From: JBMDXB01 sp048594885
Lineage (GTDB): Bacteria; Acidobacteriota; Vicinamibacteria; Vicinamibacterales; 2-12-FULL-66-21
Length of the DNA: 64,000 nt
Reading direction: 5' to 3'
NCBI GenBank assembly: GCA_048594885.1
Contig: JBMDXB010000112.1
Location: 1-64,000, forward strand
Shown piece by piece: positions 6,967 to 17,404 of this stretch; the stretch's first letter is position 1; every line of letters begins with the position of its first letter. The notes below the pieces were generated by a model that saw only the letters and a list, made by a program, of their open reading frames with translations, ran no database searches and was not told where the DNA came from. The position numbers and the translations under genes are program-made.

Positions 6967-8406
6967 ATGCGCCTCAAATCGACTGTTGTCGCTGTCCTTC
7001 TGTTCGCATTCGTCTGCATACCGCAGGGTCGCGCACTCGCTCGTCAGGGGGCCTCTCCTGCCGCGGCGCCCGCGGCCGCACCGGCCGCGAAGCCGGCCCC
7101 ACTCGATCCCGCTACGCTGGCAAAGAGAATCGACGAGCTCGTCGACGCGCACATGAAAGTACACGGCTTCAGTGGCAGCGTGCTGCTCGCGCGCGAGGGA
7201 ACGCCGCTCGTGTCGAAAGGATACGGCTACGCGAACGTCGAGTGGCAGATTCCCAACGCGCCAAACACGAGGTTCCGCATCGGATCGATCACGAAACAGT
7301 TCACATCGATGCTGATCATGCAGCTCCGCGAGCAAGGCAAAGTGAAGCTCGAGGATTCCGCGTGCCTGTACCTGGCGCCCTGTCCGGACACCTGGAAGCC
7401 GGTGACGATCCATCATCTGCTCACGCACACGTCCGGCATTCCCACCTACACCGGCATCAAGGAGTGGCGGGAAGTGAACATGGTGCCGAAGACCACGGAC
7501 CAGATCGTCGCGTTCTTCCGCGACTTGCCGCTGCAGTGGACACCTGGCGAAAAGTACGCCTACAACAATTCCGGCTACTTCCTCCTCGGTCTCGTCATCG
7601 AGAAGATCACCGGCAGGAAGTACGAGCAGGTGTTGCAGGACATGATCCTGACGCCGCTCGGCATGAAGGACACCGGGTACGACTGGTCGAGCGCGGTCAT
7701 TCCCCGCCGTGCATCCGGATACACGGGCGCCGGCGACCGCCTGCGGAACGCTGCCGCGCTCGACATGCAGCAGCCCTACGCGGCCGGCGCGATGTATTCG
7801 ACGGTGGAGGACTTGCTGAAGTGGGATCAGGCGCTCTATACCGAGAAACTGCTGCCGGAGGCCGCGAAGCAGGTGATGTGGACGCCCTTCAGGGACAACT
7901 ATGCGTACGGCTGGCAGATTGCGTCGCCCTCGCCGAACGCCTTCGGCGGGCAGAAGCGCATCGCGCACGGCGGCGGCATCAACGGTTTCTCAGCGAGCTT
8001 CGTGCGGCTGCCGGACGCGAAGATGACCGTCATCGTCCTGGCCAACACGGATGCCGCGAGCTCCTCGACCGTCGCCCGCGACGTCATGGCCATCTACTAC
8101 GGGCATAAGTACGAGGTGCCAGCCGTACGAACGGTGGCGAAGGTCGATCCGGCGATCTTCGACAGGTACGTCGGCAAGTACGAGCTACGGCCGGGGTTCG
8201 TCGTCACGATCGCGCGCGAGGGCGACAACCTCACGGCACAGGCGACCGGACAGGCGAAGTTCGAGCTCCTGCCCGAATCGGAAACGAAGTTCTTCGCCAA
8301 GGCGCCGCCGATCGCGCTCGCCTTCGTCATGGGACAGGACGGCAAGGTAACGCACTTCGTGCTCTCGCAGGCCGGCCAGGAGCTGCAGGCGAAGAAGATC
8401 GAGTAG
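6967..8406 (+). CDS. Secreted beta-lactamase-fold serine hydrolase
   Basis: 479 residues. A signal peptide with an Ala/Pro-rich linker is followed by a class C beta-lactamase/D-aminopeptidase fold (PF00144). The nucleophile motif is SITK in RFRIGSITKQFTSML, the YxN motif is YNN in KYAYNNSGYFLLG, and the third box is HGGGINGF. A C-terminal DUF3471-like domain (DRYVGKYELRPGFVV...) is typical of acidobacterial members. It probably hydrolyses a peptide or ester outside the cytoplasm; true beta-lactamase activity is not implied. ATG 6967 is chosen because the signal peptide starts there. A second family member lies at 11.9 kb. Confidence 0.9.
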   Translation: MRLKSTVVAVLLFAFVCIPQGRALARQGASPAAAPAAAPAAKPAPLDPATLAKRIDELVDAHMKVHGFSGSVLLAREGTPLVSKGYGYANVEWQIPNAPNTRFRIGSITKQFTSMLIMQLREQGKVKLEDSACLYLAPCPDTWKPVTIHHLLTHTSGIPTYTGIKEWREVNMVPKTTDQIVAFFRDLPLQWTPGEKYAYNNSGYFLLGLVIEKITGRKYEQVLQDMILTPLGMKDTGYDWSSAVIPRRASGYTGAGDRLRNAAALDMQQPYAAGAMYSTVEDLLKWDQALYTEKLLPEAAKQVMWTPFRDNYAYGWQIASPSPNAFGGQKRIAHGGGINGFSASFVRLPDAKMTVIVLANTDAASSSTVARDVMAIYYGHKYEVPAVRTVAKVDPAIFDRYVGKYELRPGFVVTIAREGDNLTAQATGQAKFELLPESETKFFAKAPPIALAFVMGQDGKVTHFVLSQAGQELQAKKIE

Positions 8407-8464
8407 CGCCGGCGCAGCGTCGCGGCATCGACGGGGGCCGCGCCGGGCAAGCAGAGCCCTGCGT

Positions 8465-8674
8465 CTACGTGCCGAACGGCCGCCTGTACGCCAACCGCAG
8501 GCCGGCACGCTGCCGTTCGACGTTCCAGATTTCGCCGCACGACCCGCATCGCCAGTAGGTCGACGCGTCGATGACCTTCGACGTCGTCACGATGTCGCGC
8601 GAGCCGCACGACGGGCACTTGCCGGGCCTGTCGGCGCTGTCATGGCTGACCTCTGTCGTCTTGAATGCCCTCAT
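8465..8674 (-). CDS. Small zinc-ribbon protein
   Basis: Product of 69 residues with one zinc ribbon made of CPSC and CGSC knuckles separated by 18 residues, plus a basic C-terminus (LRLAYRRPFGT). Its ATG overlaps the stop of the omega-subunit gene by 4 bp (ATGA), so the pair is translationally coupled. A nucleic-acid or transcription-associated role is inferred from the fold and the neighbour. No named family recognised. Confidence 0.75.
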   Translation of the reverse strand: MRAFKTTEVSHDSADRPGKCPSCGSRDIVTTSKVIDASTYWRCGSCGEIWNVERQRAGLRLAYRRPFGT

Positions 8675-8871
8675 GATGTACTCGCTTCCGGGGCGGCAAC
8701 GATCGGCGGCACCCGCGACACGGCGCCCGCGGCGACTTCCATCTGCGCCGTCACGATGCGCTTGTGTGAGGTTTTGACTCGGGGCGTGCAGCCGCGCATC
8801 AACTGCGCCGCCCGCAGGCCGCTGAGGACGACGAACTCGAACGTGCCTATCCGGCCGGGATTGTGGACCAT
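8671..8871 (-). CDS. rpoZ: RNA polymerase omega subunit-like protein
   Basis: Product of 66 residues. FEFVVLSGLRAAQLMRGC and HKRIVTAQMEVAAGAV match the two conserved blocks of bacterial omega, which assists folding and binding of the beta' subunit. ATG 8871 is preferred because AAGGAG stands 4 bases before it; an upstream ATG at 8898 has no such site. The C-terminus is slightly extended (PPIVAAPEASTS). Its neighbours are a small membrane gene and a zinc ribbon instead of the usual gmk/priA context, so it may be an extra copy. That needs the rest of the genome. Confidence 0.75.
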   Translation of the reverse strand: MVHNPGRIGTFEFVVLSGLRAAQLMRGCTPRVKTSHKRIVTAQMEVAAGAVSRVPPIVAAPEASTS

Positions 8872-8948
8872 GAAACTCCTTGAACGGGCGTCTACCACCC
8901 GAGCGTATCAGCTGCGCGTAGATCTCGAGGGCGCGGTCGACGGCGGTT

Positions 8949-9182
8949 CTACCGCCGGCGCTCGCCCTGGTTCTCGGTGTCGTACAAGACGTGGGCAATC
9001 GACCGCGTCGGCCGCGCTCCAACGACGCTCGCCGCGGCGATGCCGACGACCAGCACGAGCAACGCGGTCAACCAGCCGAACGTGCCGATGGACATCCGCT
9101 CCGGCACGAACGTCTGCCAGACGAAGAGGCCCGCTGCGATGGATCCGACAACTAACCCTGTGAGAATAGACAGCCGCTGCAT
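8949..9182 (-). CDS. Small two-helix membrane protein
   Basis: Product of 77 residues with two hydrophobic segments (LTGLVVGSIAAGLFVW and FGWLTALLVLVVGIAAASVV) and a polar, basic tail. GAGGTG lies 5 bases before the ATG. It is the first gene of a three-gene minus-strand group with omega and the zinc ribbon; the gap to omega is 77 bp. Unrecognised family; function unknown. Confidence 0.6.
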   Translation of the reverse strand: MQRLSILTGLVVGSIAAGLFVWQTFVPERMSIGTFGWLTALLVLVVGIAAASVVGARPTRSIAHVLYDTENQGERRR

Positions 9183-9396
9183 GCAACACCTCGCTGCTCG
9201 GAGGAATCGGCAACTCGGGTGAAGCGGCTCGCCCTGTGACGGGCTACAACATCAAAGTTGGAGAGACGCGGTCGTAACCGCACCTTCAGAGTACTGCATA
9301 CACGGAAGCGACGCAAACGAGCGGCGGCGAATCGCCGGGTCTGCGAGTGACATGACGGAAGCCGACACGAGGCCCTCCAGATGTCAACCTGCGATA

Positions 9397-9446
9397 GGGC
9401 CGGGCAAGCCCGGCCCCTACGGGTAGGGGCCGACCTTGGTCGGCCC
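9397..9446. repeat. Composite double-hairpin (REP-like) element
   Basis: GGGCCGGGCAAGCCCGGCCC (9397-9416, 9-bp arms, AA loop), spacer CTACGGGTAG, then GGGCCGACCTTGGTCGGCCC (9427-9446, 9-bp arms, TT loop). The architecture matches 13559-13630 although the stem sequences differ. It lies just beyond the 3' end of the small GTG-start gene and may also act as a terminator. The rest of 9183-9396 shows nothing recognisable. Confidence 0.85.
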
Positions 9447-9454
9447 GCGGTTCC

Positions 9455-9688
9455 TCAGGATTCGCGACTACGCGAAGGCAACCGCAGCCGAGCGCTTCTT
9501 CCGCGCGGCGGTCTGCTTGCCGCGCTTGACGATCGCGGCGCGCGCTTCGTGTCCTGCAGCACCTTGGCGGCCTGGCCGGCCGTGGCGCGCACGGCGGGCT
9601 GCGGCCCTCGGTGTCGGACTCGTCGTCGAAAGCTGCCGGATTCCAGCTCCCGTCCTTCCAAATCGAGGTAATCGCTGTCTGCGTTCAC
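9455..9688 (-). CDS. Small basic hypothetical protein, possibly frameshifted
   Basis: A strong AGGAGG site 5 bases before GTG 9688 marks a start. The open frame gives 77 residues, acidic at first (NADSDYLDLEGRELE) then very Arg/Ser/Pro rich. In another frame the 3' part reads as a more ordinary Lys/Ala tail (AIVKRGKQTAARKKRSAA), so a frameshift after QAAKVLQDTK is plausible. Family and function unknown. Confidence 0.4.
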   Translation of the reverse strand: MNADSDYLDLEGRELESGSFRRRVRHRGPQPAVRATAGQAAKVLQDTKRAPRSSSAASRPPRGRSARLRLPSRSRES

Positions 9689-9834
9689 GGCGGCCTCCTG
9701 TCTGATGCCGCACGCTTGCCCGCCGCAGGGGATATCGAAGGCGGCTGCGTTGACGCGCACGAAGATAGGCGTCCGCAGGAATAGCAGCAAGTCGCCTGTT
9801 CGAAGGAACACGAACGAGTGACTTCGTCGGGGTA

Positions 9835-11046
9835 CTACGAGGTGCTCAGGGGTGCTGAGAGGTGCTGCACGATTGGATCGAATGCGGCGAGCGCGGCGTG
9901 CTCGGTGCGATCCGCGTCGCGAAGCATGCGCATGTTCCCTTTACGGAGTGCTGCGATCCGCTGCCGCCAGCTCTGTTCGCGCAGCGCGAGGAATTCATTG
10001 GCCGCGGCACGCATCGGCTCGTGCGAGGCAGGCACGCGCGCAAGCGCGGCCCATCGCGCGCGCATCGTCTGAATCTCCGGGAGGATCGTTCGATCGATGA
10101 TGGCGACGAGCGATGCCGTCTTGACGTGGCCGGCGCGGAAACGCGCGACGGCTGCTTCGTAGGCGGCAGCCGTGCGCTGTTCCATCGCCACGAGCAGCTC
10201 GAGCTCCGGTTTGATGTCCGTCATGCCGCGCAGTGGCACGGAGGCAACCACCGCAATACCGAAGGCGGCCGCCGTCGTGCACGCGAGGCGGCGAATCGAC
10301 GGCGCGGTCGCGCCGAAGCCCCTGGTGACGACGATGCCGAGCGTGAACCCGGTGAACAAGCCAGCCTTCGACGGCAGGTCGAAGCCGGCAACCGCGAGGT
10401 TGTAGAGCACGAACACGGCGGCAGGTGGAGCGAGACGGGCCATCACCTTCAAGGGAATCGACTGTGGCGACGGCCGAAGCAGGCCGCGGATGAACACCGC
10501 CAGCAGAAGGCCGTAGAGACCGAACACCGCACCCGAAGCGCCGGCGGACACTCTGTCGGGTGCCTCGGCCAGGTGCATCAGTCCGGAGAAGAATGCCGCG
10601 CACGCGTACGCGGCGCCAAACACCGCCGATCCCGCGCGCCGTTCGATCACCAGTCCAATCTGCACGATCGCCACAACGTTGATGAGCAGCGCAACGATGC
10701 TGGCGTGCACGAACGTGGCGGACACGAGCCGCCACCACTCACCATTCGCGGCGCGCGGCCCGAAGCTCGCGCCCCAGGCCACGAGCGTCCCGGGATCGTC
10801 GAGCGCACCGTTCTCGAACACGGCGCCGATGAAGATCACGACTGCCGCGGCCGCGAGCGCCAGCGCCAGCCACGGCGTGTTGGCTCGAAGCTCCGCGCGC
10901 GAGAAGCCGCGGGTGGCGGCGTACCCCAGGCTGCGGTGGATCGCGTGGCGGATGGCATCGACAGCGATCCGAGCGGCGTCACGCCGCTCCTCCGGCGTTG
11001 CGACCCACGCCACGAACGCGGCAACAATCAAAAGGAACAGCAGCAT
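9835..11046 (-). CDS. Rhomboid-like membrane protein
   Basis: 403 residues with about seven membrane helices and a ~120-residue helical C-terminal domain outside the membrane. The rhomboid signature is clear: GEWWRLVSATFVHASI (WR loop), and GASGAVFGLYG with the nucleophile Ser. In the last core helix, where active rhomboids have AHxGG, the sequence is DLPSKAGLFTGFTLG, so the catalytic His seems replaced. It may be a pseudoprotease of iRhom/derlin type, or the His lies elsewhere. The C-terminal helices (MEQRTAAAYEAAVARF, WRQRIAALRKG) may bind a partner. Confidence 0.8.
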   Translation of the reverse strand: MLLFLLIVAAFVAWVATPEERRDAARIAVDAIRHAIHRSLGYAATRGFSRAELRANTPWLALALAAAAVVIFIGAVFENGALDDPGTLVAWGASFGPRAANGEWWRLVSATFVHASIVALLINVVAIVQIGLVIERRAGSAVFGAAYACAAFFSGLMHLAEAPDRVSAGASGAVFGLYGLLLAVFIRGLLRPSPQSIPLKVMARLAPPAAVFVLYNLAVAGFDLPSKAGLFTGFTLGIVVTRGFGATAPSIRRLACTTAAAFGIAVVASVPLRGMTDIKPELELLVAMEQRTAAAYEAAVARFRAGHVKTASLVAIIDRTILPEIQTMRARWAALARVPASHEPMRAAANEFLALREQSWRQRIAALRKGNMRMLRDADRTEHAALAAFDPIVQHLSAPLSTS

Positions 11047-11152
11047 GGTCCGGTGGGGTATCAGAAAGACCCGTGCCAGCCGGAAATGCGAGTGCAGCGC
11101 GGTGTTCTTGCGATCGGCAGACGTGTACGGGTGGAACCGATTTCAGGATTGG

Positions 11153-11812
11153 TCAGCCGGAGGCAATATGGTCATCGAACTCGGCCCACTCCCACTCGTT
11201 CCACCATTCGAGCTCGAGGCCGCGGCAGCGCTCGCCCATCGCGGGGCAGCACACGCAGCCGTCGCCGCGCATCGCTGATGCGTCGTGGAGTGGTGGATAT
11301 TCGAGGACGAGTGCTTCGCCCGCCCGTTTCGCGCGCGATTCGTCGGCCGTCGCGGGACGCGACGGCAGCTCGCGGACGCCGGCTTTGCGCAGGCGCGCTT
11401 CGGCCTCGGGAAGCAGCACGGAGTTCTCGGCGTCGATGTGGCTCCAGAGCGCGCGCGAGTACTCGATCGTCGCCGCGTCGAGCTGACGCCCGGCCTCGTC
11501 GTCGATCGAATCGAGCGCGAGCAGTGCAGCGATGCGATCGAGAAGCGCGGCGATGCGGTGGTGATCCTCGACGAGCGTCGCAATCGGTCCGTGGTGCGGC
11601 AGCGCCGCGCGTTCAACGAGCGCGGTGAACAGCGTGTCTTCCTCGCGCGCGTGGTGGAAGTGACCGGCATAGTCGCGGAGGAACTCGACGAAGCGCGCGC
11701 CGTCGGCGGGGTCTGCCTGGCCGCGGCGCCGCCGCTGCACGAACGTGCGCAGCGATCCGGCGACGGCTTCGATGAGATCGTGCTCCGCCCGGAGCGCGTC
11801 GATGAGGTCCAT
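11153..11812 (-). CDS. Hemerythrin HHE domain protein with Cys-rich tail
   Basis: Product of 219 residues. The four-helix hemerythrin domain (about 1-140) carries the iron-ligand pattern: AEHDLIE, GHFHHAREEDTLF, DHHRI and HIDAENSVLLP. Such proteins bind a di-iron centre and handle oxygen, NO or iron-sulfur repair. The C-terminal ~40 residues contain GDGCVCCPAMGERC, a likely extra metal site, then a Trp/Glu-rich end. It is divergent from the next hydrolase, and the short interval (about 50 bp) must hold both promoters. Confidence 0.88.
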   Translation of the reverse strand: MDLIDALRAEHDLIEAVAGSLRTFVQRRRRGQADPADGARFVEFLRDYAGHFHHAREEDTLFTALVERAALPHHGPIATLVEDHHRIAALLDRIAALLALDSIDDEAGRQLDAATIEYSRALWSHIDAENSVLLPEAEARLRKAGVRELPSRPATADESRAKRAGEALVLEYPPLHDASAMRGDGCVCCPAMGERCRGLELEWWNEWEWAEFDDHIASG

Positions 11813-11864
11813 GTCCAGGAACTATCGTACGGCGAAGTCGTCCAGTTTCGGTATGATGCGCGTC

Positions 11865-13553
11865 ATGTCTCGCCTATTGCCCTCCATCGTCATTGGTATG
11901 TGCGTCGCGGCTGGCAGCGCCGCTGCTCAGCCGCCGGCCAGGCCCGCCGACACGTCGCTCGCGGCACGGATCGACGCGATCTTCAAGGACTACGACAAGC
12001 CCTCGTCGCCGGGCTGCGCTGTGGGCGTCTACCAGGGCGACGGCGTCATCTACCGCCGCGCCTACGGCATGGCCAACCTCGATCACGACGTGCCGCTGAA
12101 GCCGGACTCGGTGTTCCACGTCGCCTCGGTGTCGAAGCAGTTCACCGCCGCCGCGATCCTGCTGCTCGCGCAGGACGGCAAGCTGTCGATCGACGACGAT
12201 ATCCGTAAGTACGTGCCGGAGCTGCCGGACTTCGGGCACAAGATCACTATCCGTCATCTCGCCAATCACACGAGCGGCATTCGCGATCAGTGGACGCTGC
12301 TCGGCCTTGCCGGCTGGCGCTACTCGCGCGATCTGATCACCGACGACGACGTGCTGGAAGTGCTGTCGCGGCAGAAGGACCTGAACTTCACGCCCGGCGA
12401 GCGCCACCTGTACTCGAACAGCGGCTACACGCTGCTGGCGATCATCGTGAAGCGGGTCAGCGGCAAGTCGTTCCGCGAGTTCACGACGGAGCGGATCTTC
12501 AAGCCGCTCGGCATGGCCAACACGCACTTCCGCGACAACTTCAACGAGATCGTCAAGAACCAGGCGTACGGCTACGCGCCCAACGGCGGCTCGTTCCGCT
12601 TGAGCGTGACCAATTTCGACACGGCGGGTGCGACCAGCCTGCTGACGACGGTCGACGACATGGCGAAGTGGTATGCCAACTTCGACAAGAAGACGGTCGG
12701 CGGCGACGCACTGATTTCCGGGTTGCTCAATCGCGGCGTGCTGAACAGCGGGAAACCGATCGACTACGCGTTCGGCATCTCGCACAGCACGTATCGCGGG
12801 CTGTCGAACGTCTCGCATGGAGGGTCCGACGCCGGCTATCGTTCGTACTTCGCGCGGTTCCCGGACCATCGGCTCGGCGTCTCCGTCCTGTGCAACCTCG
12901 CGACGACCAATCCCGGCGCGCTGTCGGGCCGTGTCGCGGAGGTGTTTCTCGGGGACAAGATGAAGCCGCAGACGGCGGACGCAGCGGAGGCGCCCGAAGT
13001 CGCACTCACGCCGGAGCAGCTCGCAAAGTACGCGGGCCTGTATTGGAACAAGGACGTGTTTCTCGTGCGGCGGATGGTCGTCGAGAACGGCAAACTGCAA
13101 GCGGCGCAGGGCAACGATCGTCTGCCGCTGAAGCCGATCGGCGACGGCCGCTTCGATGTGACGACGCCAGGCGGGCGAACGCGCGTCGCCTTCGAGGGGG
13201 AGGGACCGTCGGGAGCGCAGCGGCTGCGTATCGGTAACGACACCTTCGAGCGTGCCGAGCCGTTTGCGCCGACCGGCGCGCAGCTCGAGGAGTTCGCCGG
13301 CGTCTATCGCAGCGACGAGATGGATGCCGTGTTCCGGATGACGCTGAAAGACGGCGTCCTGCGGCTGGAGCGATCGAAGAACCGGCCGGCGGTCGCCGAG
13401 CCGCTCGTCGCCGACGCGTTCGGTGTGCCGCCAGGCATCATCAGGTTCGTACGCGATTCAGCGGGTAAAGTCACCGGCTTCACGCTGGAAGCCGGACGCG
13501 TGCAGGGCCTGAAGTTCTGGAAGGACACGCGCCCGGCGCGGCCCGGATCGTAG
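11865..13553 (+). CDS. Secreted beta-lactamase-fold serine hydrolase
   Basis: 562 residues: signal peptide ending near GSAAAQPP, then a class C beta-lactamase/DD-peptidase-like domain. Motifs are SVSK (nucleophile, in HVASVSKQFTAA), YSN in LYSNSGYTLLAI, and HGGSDAGY. The C-terminal ~150 residues form one or two beta-barrel-like domains (YAGLYWNKD..., FAGVYRSDEM...). ATG 11865 is preferred because TATGAT (11852-11857) lies 7 nt before it; ATGs at 11853 and 11856 fall inside that hexamer. It is paralogous to the hydrolase at 7 kb. The substrate is probably a peptide or peptidoglycan fragment. Confidence 0.88.
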   Translation: MSRLLPSIVIGMCVAAGSAAAQPPARPADTSLAARIDAIFKDYDKPSSPGCAVGVYQGDGVIYRRAYGMANLDHDVPLKPDSVFHVASVSKQFTAAAILLLAQDGKLSIDDDIRKYVPELPDFGHKITIRHLANHTSGIRDQWTLLGLAGWRYSRDLITDDDVLEVLSRQKDLNFTPGERHLYSNSGYTLLAIIVKRVSGKSFREFTTERIFKPLGMANTHFRDNFNEIVKNQAYGYAPNGGSFRLSVTNFDTAGATSLLTTVDDMAKWYANFDKKTVGGDALISGLLNRGVLNSGKPIDYAFGISHSTYRGLSNVSHGGSDAGYRSYFARFPDHRLGVSVLCNLATTNPGALSGRVAEVFLGDKMKPQTADAAEAPEVALTPEQLAKYAGLYWNKDVFLVRRMVVENGKLQAAQGNDRLPLKPIGDGRFDVTTPGGRTRVAFEGEGPSGAQRLRIGNDTFERAEPFAPTGAQLEEFAGVYRSDEMDAVFRMTLKDGVLRLERSKNRPAVAEPLVADAFGVPPGIIRFVRDSAGKVTGFTLEAGRVQGLKFWKDTRPARPGS

Positions 13554-13558
13554 ATTGC

Positions 13559-13630
13559 GGCGCAACTAAAGTTGCGCCCTACGGATAAGCGCGTACCGAC
13601 GCGTACGTAGGGCGGGACTTTAGTCCCGCC
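13559..13630. repeat. Composite double-hairpin (REP-like) element
   Basis: GGCGCAACTAAAGTTGCGCC (13559-13578), a 32-bp spacer starting CTAC and ending GTAG, then GGCGGGACTTTAGTCCCGCC (13611-13630). Both hairpins have perfect 9-bp arms with AA and TT loops, as at 9397-9446. Short CGCCGTT repeats follow to 13655. It lies between convergent genes (hydrolase and copA) and may stop transcription from both. Confidence 0.88.
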
Positions 13631-13660
13631 GTTCGCCGCCGTTCGCCGCCGTTTGCGGCG

Positions 13661-16055
<2,395 letters not shown>

Positions 16056-16069
<14 letters not shown>

Positions 16070-16466
16070 GTGCGTGCTCGCTTGCGAGATCGTCGAGAAT
16101 CGGGCATTCGGGCCGGCTGTCGCCGTGGCAGTGTCGAACGAGCTGCTCGAGTGTGCGCCGCATGGCCTGCAACTCGTCGATTTTCCGGTCCAGTTCCGCG
16201 ATGTGCTGCTGCGCGATGCGCCGCACCTCGGCGCTCGTGCGGCGGCGATTGCGCCAGAGGCCGAGCAGCCGCTCGATCTCCTTGATCGAGAAGCCCAGGT
16301 CGCGCGCGCGACGCACGAAGCGGAGCGTGTGGATGTCGGCGGAATCGTAGAGGCGGTAACCGGCGTCGGTCCGCCGCACCTGCCGGAGCAGGCCCAGCGA
16401 CTCGTAGTGCCGGATCATCTTGGCGGAGACGCCCGACGTCCTGGCGGCTTCTCCAATATTCACCAT
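16056..16466 (-). CDS. MerR family copper-type regulator
   Basis: Product of 136 residues. The MerR winged helix (IGEAARTSGVSAKMIRHYESLGLL, DAGYRLYDSADIHTLRFV) is followed by a long dimerisation helix. The C-terminal loop CHGDSRPECPIL carries the two Cys that bind Cu(I) in CueR, and a His-rich end (SEHAHDHD) is present. It is the first gene of a two-gene operon with copA and is expected to activate the promoter directly upstream. The overlap with copA suggests coupled translation. Confidence 0.92.
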
Positions 16467-16472
16467 GGGAAC

Positions 16473-16503
16473 AGTCTCAACCTTCCCATGGTGGGAATGT
16501 CAA
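16473..16503 (-). promoter_or_regulatory. MerR-type promoter of the copper operon
   Basis: On the minus strand TTGACA (16498-16503) and GAGACT (16473-16478) are separated by 19 bp, the long spacer that MerR activators correct. The spacer holds the inverted repeat TTCCCA-CCA-TGGGAA and is close to the E. coli copA promoter, where TTCC and GGAAGG form the CueR site. The start codon is 6 nt beyond the -10. Confidence 0.85.
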
Positions 16504-16506
16504 GGG

Positions 16507-17346
16507 CTATTCGAACGCCTTCCTCAGCAGCGCGATGGACTGTGCTCCTTCGTTGGCGATGTCCTTGCTCCCCGCCTCGACGCTGATCCGCTTGTCGTAG
16601 CCGATCTTCTTCAGGTTCGCGAAGAACGCCGCGTAGTCGTATTCCTCCCATTTGAGCGGGAACGCGCGGCCCTGTGGGTTGGCCATGTGGAGATGGCGGA
16701 GATGATCCTTGGCGCGGATGACGATCTCCGGATCCTCCTTCTCGCTCGCCAGATGGTAGAAGTCGATCATGAGCTGGAAGTTCGGGTGGTCGATCGCCTT
16801 CACCAGCTCCAGCCCCTCGCCCGCGGAGTTGATCACGTTCGACTCCTGCCGTCGCAGCGGCTCGATGGCGATTGTGATGTCGTGCGCCTTTGCTTCGTCC
16901 GCCGCGCGGCGGCCGAAGTCGACCAGCTGCTTCCAGCCTTCTTCTCTCGCGAATCCGTCGGGAATGCGCCGCGCGCCGCCGCTGCCGAACACGACGATGC
17001 CGACGCCGAGACGCTTCAGGCGGCCGAACGCCTTGCGCACGTATTCCATCTGCTGCTGCGGATTGATGTCCGGACCGGTCAGCCGGATGTTCGCGGGCAC
17101 GAACAGGTTCGTCACCGGTATCGGCAGCCCCAGCTCCTTGATGCGGGTCACCGTCGCCTCGAAATCCGCGTCGGACAGCGCGGCAATCTCTGACGTGCCG
17201 AGCTCGAGATACTCGAAGCCCGCGGCTTTCGCCGCGTCGATGTTCTTCAGGTTCGAGCAGTAGCCGATCTGCACCTTCGATCGCTGTGCGGACGCGGACG
17301 AAGCGGCGAGCAGCGCTACAGTCAGCAGGGCGAGAACACGCTTCAT
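16507..17346 (-). CDS. Secreted sugar phosphate isomerase/epimerase-like TIM barrel
   Basis: 279 residues with a Sec signal peptide (MKRVLALLTVALLAASSASA) and an AP-endonuclease-2/xylose-isomerase-like barrel. Motifs include GFEYLELGTSE, IAIEPLRRQESNVINS, LMIDFYHLA, HLHMANPQGR and ISVEAG, which supply Glu/His/Asp metal ligands. It acts on a sugar or hydroxy-acid outside the cytoplasm; the exact substrate is not readable. It lies directly upstream of the copper promoter on the same strand but appears unrelated to it. Confidence 0.82.
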   Translation of the reverse strand: MKRVLALLTVALLAASSASAQRSKVQIGYCSNLKNIDAAKAAGFEYLELGTSEIAALSDADFEATVTRIKELGLPIPVTNLFVPANIRLTGPDINPQQQMEYVRKAFGRLKRLGVGIVVFGSGGARRIPDGFAREEGWKQLVDFGRRAADEAKAHDITIAIEPLRRQESNVINSAGEGLELVKAIDHPNFQLMIDFYHLASEKEDPEIVIRAKDHLRHLHMANPQGRAFPLKWEEYDYAAFFANLKKIGYDKRISVEAGSKDIANEGAQSIALLRKAFE

Positions 17347-17404
17347 GACGGCACCTATTGTACCGAGTCGAGGGATCGGCTCGATGTCAGGATTCTGTCA
17401 ACTT

